Shown here piece after piece: positions 48,507 to 62,900 of a stretch of DNA of 64,000 nt. A model generated the notes under the pieces. It did not search any database. It was not told the DNA's origin and worked only from the letters and a program-made list of their open reading frames with translations. The position numbers were made by a program, and so were the translations under genes. How positions within the stretch are numbered: the stretch's first letter is position 1; the number at the start of each line of letters is the position of its first letter. This DNA is from Ascaris suum (taxonomy: Eukaryota > Nematoda > Chromadorea > Rhabditida > Ascarididae): the NCBI GenBank assembly GCA_013433145.1, contig CM024171.1:3513001-3577000 (forward strand). The letters are read 5' to 3'.

Positions 48507-51500
48507 CTTACAACTTTATTGTTGGTAACTGTGGTGTAAGAAGTTGATTTTATTTGCAGAATCTTTTAGCTTCTACATAAATGTTGTTGAAAATTGCTTA
48601 ACCAGAATGCTTTCGAGTGTACTTTAGCCTTAATTATAATGTTAACATTTAGAGAGGCTCATATTCAGAAGCACGAAACGTAATATATCAGCTATCCGTT
48701 ATGTTCCATACAGGAAATGAATGCAGGTCTTTAACAAAATGTGGGAATGGGACAGCTAAGAGAAGCTTCCAACTGATATCTATTTAGCGATCTTTCAACT
48801 ACTGCAGTAGTTATAATGAAGGTTGATGATTAAAAAGGTTTCGGATGTTATAGCTTGTAGGCCGATACTTACGGCTAAATTAAAGCATTAAATAATGCAA
48901 GCATGTTGAAAAAATCGTTCTTCAGAAACTGTTACAAAATTTATCATGTGAACACAGAGTTTATACATACAATCTCAAATAATGTAAAGGACTTATAACA
49001 CAATCTCAAATATCTTAATCGATGGCAAGTAACTTTTGCTTTGCATCTGGGTGGTTATTGACACTTTCAACACACAAGAAGTCTTTTAAATCTTAACCGT
49101 CAATCATAAGATTGGAAATCGAATGAAGGAATTTTCAAGGAAACGATGGTGTTCCATCACAAATAAAAATCCCACCGTGCTTGAATTGCAATAAATTAAT
49201 TCGTTTTCGCATATTTCAATCATTCTGTTCCATGTGTTTCTTTGCATAACAACTAAAGAAAATGTGTATTTATTGCACATGCAAAATGCATAAGTGATAT
49301 CGGATCTTAAGCACTGAGCTGGAAAAGTTGATGCATATGAAATTACGGGCATTTTTAGGTCTCTTAAGAGTATCAACAAAAGATGAAGTTAGAGGAAAAG
49401 CAGACAGCAGCTAACAAATATACATACAGCGACCAGAATGCACTTTAAATTGCAATGCGAAATAAATGAAATCAAATCTTTGAGCACTGAAATTTTGTTT
49501 GAAAAAGCACTTCGAAGTAGTCGAGATGAATGCACAAATCAAGAAAGTAAAAAAAGAGGAAGAAAACGAGTTATTTGGAATATAGGAAAGTTACGAATCG
49601 TTAGTTAGCGTTATTCTTAGTGCATAGCTTTTCACCCTCTGACCCTTCACTTTCTCAAACTCTTCTAATATCATTTCCTCAACAGTTATTTAATATTGAT
49701 AAAAAGTTTTCATCGATTGAAGATCGTAGCCATATCGATTACTTGTTAGGCATGAATACACACCTTGATCGCCAATTGTCGCTGGATCGATCTCCAGCCG
49801 TGTCCTCACTCTATTGCCATATGTTCGCGTTTGCACTAGCTTAAAATATTAGTCAATTCGACATTGAAAAGTTGAAACTCAAAAACCATGATTATTGGAT
49901 TTTAAACATCTTCATTGATCAGTGAATTTTGTTCACATTTAACTGACTTTATTCATTGATTTTGTTTACATGCTCGCTCAACATCCTTGTTAAAAGAGGA
50001 CCTTACCTGGGTCTAGGTGTTCTATTCTACTGAGCTTCTTTTGAACAAAAACTCACCTACGCCAATATATTTCTATTTGTGGCCACTGAGTGATGGACTA
50101 TTCTTTCAACCGAATATTTACACACTCTGCTGATATCGTTTAAAAGAATGGATCTCAAAGAAGCTTACATATGCAGTATTGCGGATATTCATTTCCGCTC
50201 CGTCTTTATACCACGTGATCGATGGTTCTGGATAGCCCTCCGCCTCACACACTAGAACTAATTTGTAGCCCAGCTTAAACGTTTGCAGAAAATTTGAGTG
50301 TCGCGTTATCGTTGCCTTCTGAAAAGAGCTTTTCTTCGATTATGATAAGATGTGATGTTAATAAATTATTCGCAAATAAAATTTGCCCACTCATTTCTGG
50401 ATGGCTTTAGAGAACTGAGCTATCATACATACTGACAACGCTCAAAGCTTTGCGAGGCACAAGGTTTAAAAAATAATGCAGCTACCTATTAGCACGTGCA
50501 TATGACCTCTAAATGGGGTGTTTACGTATCCTCGTGAACAATGACTGTTCGCGTGAACGGCTATGAAGTGTTCATTCGATATGAATAATAGAAAAACGCA
50601 ATAAACCAAATCAAAAAGAGATTCAAATAAAACATTTACAAATTAAAATAAACCTATCATAGGCATTTAAAAACACATCTTATTAATGAATTTTAGCTGG
50701 GATCTTCTTCGAGAACTGCATGTCGGTTAGAAAAAAATGTTGGCGAATAGGCGTACATATAAGGCTGGGAAGTTGACGTGATATGCTCTTCGGAAATTCA
50801 CCTCATCAGATCTATCCACTGCTCTATCCATATCCAGCACCAATGAAAAAACCTCCGATAACACATTTTCATGCGAAACGGCTTGTTATTGCTTCTTAAA
50901 GTGGCTCCGGTGATCTCTGTACCCGCGTCCGGTTCTCTTCGACATTCCTACATGACCACCTTCTATGATGCACTCGGTGCAACTAGTGCAGTTGCAAGTT
51001 GAATGAAAAAATGGCAAAGAAGATGACACAAGACGGCTATTCAAAAATCGAAAAGCGAACGCAAATAGACTTTCAGAGATGCATGCGCGATACGGCGACG
51101 ACGGCTATTGAGATCACAGCTAAACGCTAATGGATTCGAAGGTCACCTTCGAAAACGCAAACGATCAAAGGGATGATAACTTTGCTACATATTGAGAAGT
51201 AAGCAGGGAGCATTATTCTTATTATTCGCATTTCCGCTGCTCACCGTCCTTCTTGCCCTCGCATTCGCTCGTTCCGACGTTGTTCCCATCCACTCGTCTC
51301 GACATCCTAACACAACCCCTCCCATGGGCAATGTTTGCGATGGAGAGCGTGGGGAGGATCGCAAACAGGCCAGCTGAAGGATCACGTGAACGAAGGAGAC
51401 ATCCATCTAGCACTTTTCTCCAGGAAAACGGAAAAGAAAGCAGAGAAAGGAACATCAGGATCACTAGCAGGACGAGCGCATGGTACAGCCATAATGGAGA

Positions 51501-51949
51501 GGGAGGAACATGGGAACATTGGAAGGGTGCAAGACTGGACCAAGCACAGGGGAAGGAACGAGTCACAACTGAACGAAGAAATTGAATGGCCCATTTACCC
51601 GATGTCTGTAGTCACGAAAGACATCGAGAGAATGGAAGAGATTCAGAACAGTGCTGAACCCAGGAAGGGGAGCTTGAAGACATTTGCAAATACGGCCTAA
51701 TAAGCTTGCTCTTGCATATGTGTAACACCTTCATGAGAGTTATTTATGCTCATATGGGGGTCAAACTAGACTGAAATTCAAGAAAAGAACAGGCAGCTTT
51801 AAGAAAGCGATTTTTCACTATCGACCACATAGCCGCGGCAACGCAGCTGAGTGAACGTTGCAGAGAATAAAAAATCCCTCGATGTCTACTGTTGACAAGT
51901 GATCTACTACGAACAAATGAGTTCTTGTAACCTCTGTGATCATGACGAT

Positions 51950-51950
<1 letters not shown>
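48507..51950. other. No gene supported
   Basis: AT-rich intergenic sequence turning GC-richer from about 51.2 kb. Between 51.2 and 51.7 kb several long overlapping ORFs are open on both strands (up to 121 codons), with a Lys/Glu/Arg-rich plus-strand frame. Together with the LINE debris that follows, this may be part of an old insertion. No family is recognisable there. Confidence 0.4.
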
Positions 51951-53500
<1,550 letters not shown>

Positions 53501-56500
53501 GTAATCCCATCAGCAGGTTGTTTTAGAAAATTTTGCAAAAATAGGTCAAAATTAGTCTCACTTTGTGGTCGCTAAACGACACGACGTGTTGTGGATGGCG
53601 AGGATTCTCGGAATTCTGTTGTTTCCATCGCGTTGTTGGTCGTGAAATATGACCGCGAATCGTCACAGCGGATCTCGACGAATCAAAAATTGCATAGCAC
53701 AGCAAAACGAACGTCCATAAAAAGCAGGCGGTCGTTGAACAAGTCCTTTGTTGCATTAGTCCGTAGGAATGCCAACCTCCGCTACTTTCCAATCTATAGG
53801 AATAAAATTCGCTTAGAATAATTAGATGTTTTGGTATATATTGAAAAATACTGAGAGTTTTGCACTATTATATTCTTCTTCACTTAAGGGCATTAAAACT
53901 GCGCGCATTTGCATATCGAAAAGCTATCGTTATCGCACATAGGGAAATAAGGCGAAACGCTAAAGCGTCAAGCACAACTGAATTTCGCTGATCGAATGAT
54001 TCGTAAAACAATCTCCGAGTCAGAGCGGTTGAATTCCGCAAACGTCCGGCATTTGGTGCTTTCATGCTGACTTGTGCGTCTTTCCAAATTTCCCAACAAC
54101 CGGTCATCGTTCAGTAATATGAAAAACGCTCCACTAATTGCAGGACTCACTTCATTTCATTCTGAAGCATGGAATGGGGTAGACTTGGATCATAAGTGAA
54201 ATCATGCACCGGTGCCTCGTAGCGTCAAGGGGCAGGCAGGAGCCCTGAACCTCGGAAACTTTGAATATAAAAGATATCGAAGGTTTTGGCCCACCGTCAA
54301 CGCGATGGGTCACCATGCAAAACTCATCCGCGAAATAGCTATCAAAAGTTCCACATATTTCATTGCGTTACAATGAAATGAAGACGCAAATAAGCAAGCA
54401 AATCCGATGTTTCTCCGTTCTTTGTGCAAAAGTGCATTTTGAGTCCGACAGCTGCACAACCTATTATGAGTCTGACCCACAATATTATGCATGAGGTTGC
54501 ATTCATCTCTACACGCGTATGTATTGTGCATACATAGTGCACAAGCTTTCAGAAGCACATTATATATTCAGTCGCCAAATTGCATAATTTTATTAGAAGG
54601 GAAGAACTGCCCTCAACAAAAATTTCAGAAACCATCTCAAAGATAGAAGAAGTAGCCAAATACGAGTTCAGAAAATTGTTGTAACTTGGATTTAAATATT
54701 CGTCATGGCACGTATCTGACAAATATGAAGAACTCTCAGCCAAGACATATATAATTTTCCAGCCAGTCGGTGAGCCTACTGAGATGCACTTGTTGTGAGT
54801 GACTGTATCGTGTAGTCCATATCGTGTAGTCCATATCGATATGGACTACACAACATTGTAGTCCATATCGTGAATGTATCGTAAGTAGCATTCCACTTGG
54901 AATGACAGTTAATTTGCGAGGATATTTTTCACGCAGTAAATTTTTAGAAATATCGAAGAAATCCAAATTTTTTATTAAAAAGTATAGAAAATTCACGACT
55001 GAACTACTCAAAAAGAAGGCCTAAATTTATCAGGTGCCACAGTGAATGACGCTCATTTTAGAGATAAGCTACGAGCTGGAAATATCGCTTATTTGATGAA
55101 AAAGGACTGTGGAAAAAAAAGAAAGCGAGCAATGATACACTGCACATTGTACGTCGGACAACTTCAAAGAAAATGATTGTAAATATTTCAAAAAACATTA
55201 TTTACAATGTGGCGCTGCTAATATTCTAAATGTCTTCCTTATGAGCATAACAACTGCACCTGATGTAAAGAAAATCTCTTCGCTAAGGCCGACGTAGTGT
55301 GGACATTGGCAAGGCAAAGAGACGAACTACAAGGAACGCGTTGCGCAATGAGACTAAGACCCGTGTCTGCCCCGAAAAGCGCCGAAGCACATCGATAAGC
55401 ATTCAATTTAATCCTCCTGCATTGGTTCGCTCGTTGCTTTCCTGAATAATAAGCACATTTGCCATTCATTTCATACGACGCTCAAGTTCTATTCACCAGC
55501 TGATTCGACCAATCGACGGCGGATCGAGAATGGTTCAGCGCTATAGCGCTGGACAGGTTGAAAAATAAAACCAAGCTTGAGTAAAGATGAGCTGCCACAA
55601 ATGGGCAAAAATAAACCCGTTATATTTTATATGCTGATGAAGTGGGAGATGTACTTCGGTTGACTGAGAATTACCGATTGCGTTCCGTAACAACTTTTGT
55701 TAAGTTAAAAAGCGTGCGGCATCGACGTTTAGGAGCGTTCAGCTGTGGGCGATATCATAGTAAGGCGCACTCTCGGTGTACTGAATGTGGATGGAAGTCC
55801 AGTTGAAGTCTTCCATATTAGCGTTGTCAGCAGTGAGCGTCGGTACCTGATTAAGTTGGTTTTTGGTAATAGTCATCCTGTTGCACGAGTAATAAATATG
55901 CATCGCTACTTGAAAAGCATTCATGTGTTGTTCATTGTAGGGTGGCATCTTGCAATCGGCCCGGAACTTGCTCGAAGTCAAGTGATTAAGTCAGATTTGA
56001 ACTTTGTTATTTGCAACGATTCGTATATTCCTCACAGTTCTCTCCCTAAACGCTGCCTTCGAACGTTGACTCTCACGCACCTGCGTCGATGAAGCCCCGT
56101 TAAGAAACGGCTATCTTCATTCATGCATAACACCTGCCGTTCTGAAAATGCATGGGAAATAAATGCGTTTAGGTGAAGATTACTGTTTTTGGAGCTAAAT
56201 TTTATGATAGGGTCAAAATCCTTGGCTTAAAATGACTTTATTTCCACCTTGCAATATTGTCATTAAAATACCGCTGTTAGAAGTGCTCGCTGATAACGGA
56301 GCTCATATTGTGATGCTCATTTCGGAAACCCGGCTACCCAATTTGTTCTCTGATTCCTTACTTTCTAAACAGTCTGCCTTCAGAGTTTGCTGATGCGATC
56401 GCGTTCTAACAAAAAAAGGAGAAGGTGGCAGCGTAATGGCTGTCCTATTTTCTGGCCTGAAGGTGATGATGGCTAAAAAGCATTGCTTTTCTGTCAAAAT

Positions 56501-56819
56501 GCGAGCTGCTTTACGTCGATTTTGCTTGCGATAGAACTTGACAGGCGTGGGGAATTTCCTGGGCTATACGCCATCTGTGTACGGCCAACTTGCATGCACC
56601 ACTGCTGGCAATTTTAAAGTCTCTTCTGATTAAGGGAATTTGAAATTTCGCACGAACGAATTTTGAATTTTTCGAGGACTTTTGCAGCACTACCATGAAA
56701 AATACAAATTTCGATAAGATTCTGCATGGAGTTTGCATAGCATTTTAGTATATAAGGCGCCAGTTTATGGCTCTAGACACTCAAGTGGTCTGAAGCGAGC
56801 AGTAAGGTAGTCTTCAAAG
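53501..56819. other. No gene supported
   Basis: Intergenic sequence with a short palindrome cluster at 54.8 kb. A 115-codon plus-strand ORF (55745-56092) and an overlapping 80-codon minus-strand ORF occupy the same bases. Neither has recognised motifs or splice context. They may be element debris. Confidence 0.4.
54811..54871. repeat. Palindrome plus direct repeats
   Basis: A perfect 28-bp inverted repeat without spacer occupies 54824-54851, centred on ATCGAT. Its 14-bp arm TGTAGTCCATATCG recurs as direct copies at 54811-54824, 54825-54838 and 54858-54871. Confidence 0.9.
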
Positions 56820-57160
56820 ATGGCTTGGATGTCGCGTAGCAGCAACCAGTCGTCGAATAATAACAACTGGAACAACTCGAACGTCAACTGGAGCAGCAGC
56901 AGTAACAGCAATCTCAACAACGCGAACAGCCTCAACAACCTCGCCAACAATTTGAACTACCTCAGCAACAGCCTCAGCAACCTGAACTGCCTCAATAATA
57001 GCATCAACAGCCTCAACCACAACATCAATAACCTCAACAACAGTCTCAACAACCTCGCCAATAGGAGCTACAACAACAGTAGAAACTTCAGTAATAGCAA
57101 CTTCGGCAGCAGCAACAACTATAACTTCAACAGCAATAGAAATTTCAGAAATGTACGCTG
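56820..57160 (+). repeat. CAA/CAG/AAC codon-like repeat (Asn-rich or Gln-rich reading)
   Basis: Imperfect units around CTCAACAACCTC fill about 300 bp. One plus frame is open for 113 codons and about half Asn. A second plus frame would be Gln/Pro-rich but is broken by several TAA and TAG. The minus strand is open for 166 codons and reads Val/Glu/Ala. Such multiple openness comes from the repeat itself, so none is called as a gene. The Gln frame's stops are all one C-to-T change away from CAA or CAG, as in a decayed Gln-rich coding repeat. Confidence 0.6.
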
Positions 57161-59798
57161 ATTTTATAGCATTTGTTAAGCCTATTTGAACATTCCTAGA
57201 GGCACCGGATTCGACAGTTGCTAGTCTTATATGATTGCAGCTCGGACACACCGGAAGCTGAGAGTTAGGAGGTGTAGGACGCTCGGTGTGACGCTGAACA
57301 GTATAAGACTCCAAGCAACGTTTGTCAGTGTCTTCATTCTACTTTGCTTTCAGAACTAACCGTGCTGCGGCCGCTCTCCTTTGATTCTATTTGGTGTGAT
57401 CGCATTGGTGAGCGTTGTATGCTGTGGGTGGAAATAAAATCTTGAATTAGTTGGCTGCGTGCTAGCAGGAATATCATCGCACGATTAACTCATCGAGTGA
57501 ATTTTGCTGGTTATATTCTTGTTGTCGTTGATTGCTGCGGCGACGATAACTCCAGTTTGGCGGTGTGCGCTTGGTTCCTGTGTGACTAGCGCAGAGGGTG
57601 GCATCCGCATACTTAGCTGAGCTTTGCTTATACAAGGCTGCACAACTCCAGCATTCGGAACCAGAAGGCCGTTAGGAGGTAGCGGAACTCATGTGGAGTG
57701 CGGGGTAATGTAGGTGGCCACAGAGAGAGCTAAGAGCACCGGATACTGCTACTGCATATGGATACACGTCGGTCGCATCTCGACCCACTATTCTAGGCGG
57801 ATTGTTAGGCAAACTGTTATTGCTGCACTTCTCCAATAGACAAGTTCAATAAGCTCATTAATGCAGCCTTAAACTGACTGCTTCACATCCAACTGCCATG
57901 TTGCATGTGTTCGAAAGTGGGATTCTCCCTCAGCTTTACGTTGTGCCTTTGCCGAAACATGGGCACGAGGGCGGAAACGTGCCAGTAATGGTGCACCCGA
58001 CTTCAATACTCGCGAACTGACGTGACGTAGTTGAGCACATTGCTCTTCTAAATCATTTAGTAGTGGGATATCAGCAACTCGGAGAATGCCTGATTTCAGA
58101 GACCATATTCCGTCACATTGCAGACTCTTAGACGGTTTATGTTTCGATAATGCAACAATCTCCTCGCTTGCTCACCGTCAATAATATTATATTCTGAGAA
58201 ATGTGGGAGGTTCCGTGAGTACTGGCAAGAGTACAACTGTGCTGGGGTTCAAGTTAGGCAGAATCCCTGTCGCAGTCGCGACTGGATTTAACCTATGACA
58301 ATGAAGGGATCAGAGACGTATGTTCTTGCTGAACGGGCAGATGCATTTAACCCTACTGCCCTTGTGGTGCTGACGACGACATTGCTCTGTCATCAAGTCC
58401 GGTCACACCAGACAGTGTGCATCTTGGCTAAAACTTTTTGAAGAGGACGGCGCTATTATTTGGGGGATCGTTTGATGGCTTAAATGATATTCACAATTCA
58501 ATTCATCGCTATAAAACGCCGCATCTGTTTCAACAGGCTTAAATCACCTATGTGAAACGTCGCACCTCAAGTTCCACTGTTGACACGTCGCTGATCGAAT
58601 GCGGTTCTCCACCCATTCAAACACTAGTTTTAACAAGATTAATTTGAGCGTATTGGACGATAGTTTCGAAGGCGGGAAAACTAAACCCTACCTAACCGTT
58701 CAAATAGAAGCCATTATCCGAAATGGAAATCCAACCGGTTATAAGACTCTTCTACAAAATGCACTAACAATTTCGACTTCAACGGCCTAACTGATGTTAC
58801 TATCTCAAGTGAACATTCACGATACTTCTCGACGCAATAGCGCTACAAGTGTAATATATTTGCCTAGCCGTTACAATAAATTTTTATGCAAAAAGGTAAC
58901 CGACAACGTGATATGCATAGTGACAATCCTCGAACGTTATGCAAAATAAGGTACCTTCACCGTCTTGGAGGGGGTTTTCCTAGATTTCTCTAGAAAGAAC
59001 CTCCCTCATCCCCCCCACCCCGCTTCCTCCCACCCTAACCTCCCTCTTCTTAGAGGAGAACTCTTCTCCCTAAGGATGAGATCATTTCTTAAGAGAATTG
59101 CGAAGAATCGAAGCCTTGAATTCTTCAAGGAATCTATAAATGAGGGCATATATGTTCATTAAGGACTACTAGCTATTTTGCTCAAGTTTGAAAAAACTAC
59201 TAATTACCTTTGTTGAGTCATGTTCGTATAGGTCTCGATTACTTTTTTTATAAAATGATTCGGTCGTTTCATGTTAGACTTCAAGATTTTTTAGGCGTAA
59301 AGTGCACCTAATTTAAGAAGGACGGAGTGGTTGGCAGTTGTAATCGGTAAATGGGAGCAGTAGGAGTTGTCAAGTTCGATTTTAAATGGAAGGGATAAGT
59401 TGGTTGTAAGACCACCATATAAGGGAAGCAGGAAAAAGTGATATGTCTCGTTTCTATATTTGAAGACAATAAGTAATGTTTGCGAGGGGAAAAGAAAGGC
59501 AGAAGAAAAAATACTTTCATGTCTTTTTACGTGATTTTAGCAAATGTTTGCAATATGCTGTTGTGTTGGCGTGATGTCTGTGCCTGCGTACACTAGTTAG
59601 TCTGTCTGTCTGTCCGTCCAGTTGTCTGATGAGGTTTTTGCACGGATGTTGGAGAGGCAACATTTTGCATCGGTCTGCGAGCTTTATGTCCACATATAAC
59701 ACTTTAAAAAGTATAAGTTAATAAAACGAAACATTTGAAAGGCCGTGATAATATTGGATAAATTTCGTTGAGTTCTTCATTGCTTTCTTAAATCGTAC
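57161..59798. other. No gene supported; possible old retroelement debris
   Basis: GC-richer than the flanks up to about 58.4 kb. On the minus strand near 58.4-58.2 kb there are short Cys/His-rich and hydrophobic blocks in different frames that resemble fragments of an LTR-type element, but too weakly to call. From 58.9 to 59.5 kb there is pyrimidine-rich sequence, and a TCTG/GACA repeat at about 59.60 kb. Confidence 0.3.
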
Positions 59799-59906
59799 CG
59801 TATTCTCGAAGCCCTTCCCACATGCAAATACTTTGTTAGGTTCAGCATGATGTGGTACCTCCATTGAAAAGCAAACGCCATAAGCTGCGGAAAGTGTCCT
59901 GTTCAC
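59799..59906 (-). CDS. Orphan exon-like ORF (36 codons), gene unknown
   Basis: Acceptor ATTTCTCTCAG at 59907 and donor ACG|GTACGA frame a 108-nt phase-0 exon reading VNRTLSAAYGVCFSMEVPHH and ending KVFACGKGFENT. The NRT sequon and two Cys suggest an extracellular part. The frame stays open for 26 more codons past the donor. I could not find neighbouring exons in 59-64 kb and do not recognise the family. Confidence 0.3.
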
Positions 59907-62900
59907 CTGAGAGAAATATTACAAATATCAATCAAGTTTTCCGGGAAATTTTCGGAACATTTCAGTAAAAATTTTTCGAAACTGTTCACATCAAGAAGTG
60001 CATGAAAGAATTTTTCAATTTTTACAAAATATATTTACATGTCCGTTGCATGAAATCTGGAAATATACGATTAGATTTGCATATTGGAGATCTGCCTTCT
60101 CAAATAACAGATGATGAACTTTTTTTCTAAAATACTGATCAGTGTACTCGAATATAAGAGACAATCATTGCTGCAATATAAAAGTATCGCAGTATACATA
60201 ATCTATTCGGTATGACTAATGAGTGGCATATAATAAAAAATTTCTCTAATTTATATTCATTTTGTTTCTTTAAAAGGTATTTCAAGTTTTCATTTATTCG
60301 TCAACAATTGCTTGAAAAGAAATTGTATAATTTATGCACACACAGCTTGAACTGTTGAAATATAAAAATAGCCACAGCTTATTATGCATTGTTAGGGAAT
60401 TGTGATATTATTTGTCAACAACGAGATTAAAAAATAACTAAGAAAAAGCGGCAATATTCATTGTAATTGCTTTATTACTAAAATATGTCAATTTCTCAGC
60501 AACCTTTAGCAGCATTTTTTTTTTCAAATTTGCAGCTGAATTTTAAATTATTATTGAAATTTGAATTTTGCTTCATTTGATGTTCATTATAAGGTCGCCG
60601 TTATAGGGTAACCACTGCATTGTTCAAAAACAATGAAGGACAGAGTGAATAAACACTTCTCCTTTCTCATTTAAACACGATCAGAAAATACTTCCAGGAA
60701 CCTGTTCTCAGTGCTTGAGTAATACTTTTGAAAATTTTCCAGATTTTATATTTGCAAGAAAATTTCAATCTTTATTTCACCCTGAAGTTCTCACAACTGA
60801 AAAATTTCAATTCCAAATTATTGATTATCCTAGATGCTAATACCCATCTGATTCACTGAGGGCAATTAATTATAAGTACTCGTTGAGAGTTTATCTAGAA
60901 TAGCGTGCTTTTATTTGGAAAAAAAGAGCTAATATACCTTTTTGAAATTTCTTCTCATTAATCGAATTGTTGGTGCGTTAATATTCGTAATGAAAATACC
61001 TCAAAAGAAATAAACATATGTAATACCGAGATAGAGATCAACATTAATGGAGTTTATAATTGAAAAATTATTCTCATCGTCACCGGATTACTAAACACTA
61101 TAATTGAAAGTTCATGATGATTTAAATTTAAGTATTAATTCCTTTTAATACAAGAAACTCCACTGAACTCTTGTTGCTTTTTCTTTCAACAGTCGCGTTT
61201 CTCATGTCAGTGGACGGTAAATAATATTCTATGTTCTCAGTTTCCGATGTTAATTTATATTTAATAAAATGATCATATTTCGATGATTGAGTAGGACATT
61301 TATTCCAAAGAAACCGGATAAATAATTGTTTAAGTGGTTACGCATTGTATCTATGCAAAAATCAACGTTCAACCATGCGGTTTATATTGACTGCGGGGTT
61401 TTTTAGCATTTAATATTGAAGAGGAGGAGGGGAAATTTGTGAGAAAGCTGTTAATCAATGGAGGAAATTAAGATTATGTCATAAAGGAAGCATTTGAGAA
61501 AAAGTTCAGCATCTTCTGGCATTTCCACACAAAGAATTTGGCAAATTTCGATTATGGGAGACGGAAAATATAATTCGACACCTTCTAAGCAAATTCCGAT
61601 AAGTTTTAAAATTCATTTATGAAAAGAAAATTTCGTGAAACGACTCTATTCAAAGACTTATTTCGACAAAATTTAAAGATATATCCTTAACATTCTCCAG
61701 TTGTTTGCGCTCCCATTTAAATGCGCAGCAATGAATTAGACGTGAATATTTACGAACCCTATAGAAAACCTTTTCAAAATTAAAATGTTTTTATCTCAAT
61801 GTAATTGATGATTTGGATCTCTCATATTTTAGCGGTTTTTTATGTCTTCGTAAGACGCTTTCATTAACCGTTAAAATCTTATAAACCCATCGTTCCCACT
61901 TCTAACAACCCATATGAGCCATCCTTGATACAACGATACGTGAAGTTCGAACAATAGGCCAAGAAAGCCGCAGTATATCCTATATAATTTGAGCGAATAT
62001 AAAAATTATAAAATCGATGCAAAATTATCAAAGAATATTAAATATGACGATGAAATTAGGGTTAAACTAAACTCTGCTCACCGCCGCGTTTCAAAAGACG
62101 ATGAAGTGAAGCAGCGAGTGGTAACAACGCAGTTGAGGGACATAAATAATTAGAGCATTGATCAAATAATATCACATCATAGTTTCGTTCTGGAGGTTTT
62201 TTGCATGTTACTTCCTTGAATTTAAGTGCAACGAAAACTTTTCACAAAAATAAAACATTAGAAAATCACCTCTTAGAAATCCACAGTAATTAAATTCTTT
62301 GAAATGGTTAAGAATAGCGCTCTTTGCTGGAAGTTAATAATTGCTGTCTAAGTGATTGTTGTTTTCTTAATCCCACAATAGTGAGCAACACAAAATCTTT
62401 TCCTATCTTTCACATCTTTATTCAAGGCTCTCTGAAAATGTCAAAATTGAAATGTTTAGCATGAAGGAATTATTTTTTTTTCATACTCCATCAAATAGGA
62501 GACGAATGCAAATTTCCTTCAAATCAGCGTATGTAAAAAAATATACGATTGTTTCTTGGCTATATGCTTTTGGCCGTATGATTGCACTTCTTCATTTCCG
62601 GTCACCACATATAGCACCGCGTGCAAAACCAATGAAGTTAAGCAAAGCGGATCTCATTGCAAGCCTTCCAACAATCAACGTTGGAAAGCCATAAATCATT
62701 CGATTAAGCTAGGTTCACTTTCTACCATCATACGATCACTGACCGGGATTTTCAGGAGGATCAAATTTCTTCCCTATCCTTTCCGCCCACGTCCCCCTCC
62801 TTACCTCGTCCTTCAATTAGTCCGGGATCTTACCGAATGACGTAGTATTATAGACAGAAATAGGTCGTGCATTAAACCAGTGCGTTGTTAAATTCCATAT

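Noticed and set aside
51192..51377. ORF with a strong signal-peptide-like start
   Set aside because: It has no ATG at the signal sequence (the frame opens with TTG) and lies in a patch with several overlapping chance ORFs.
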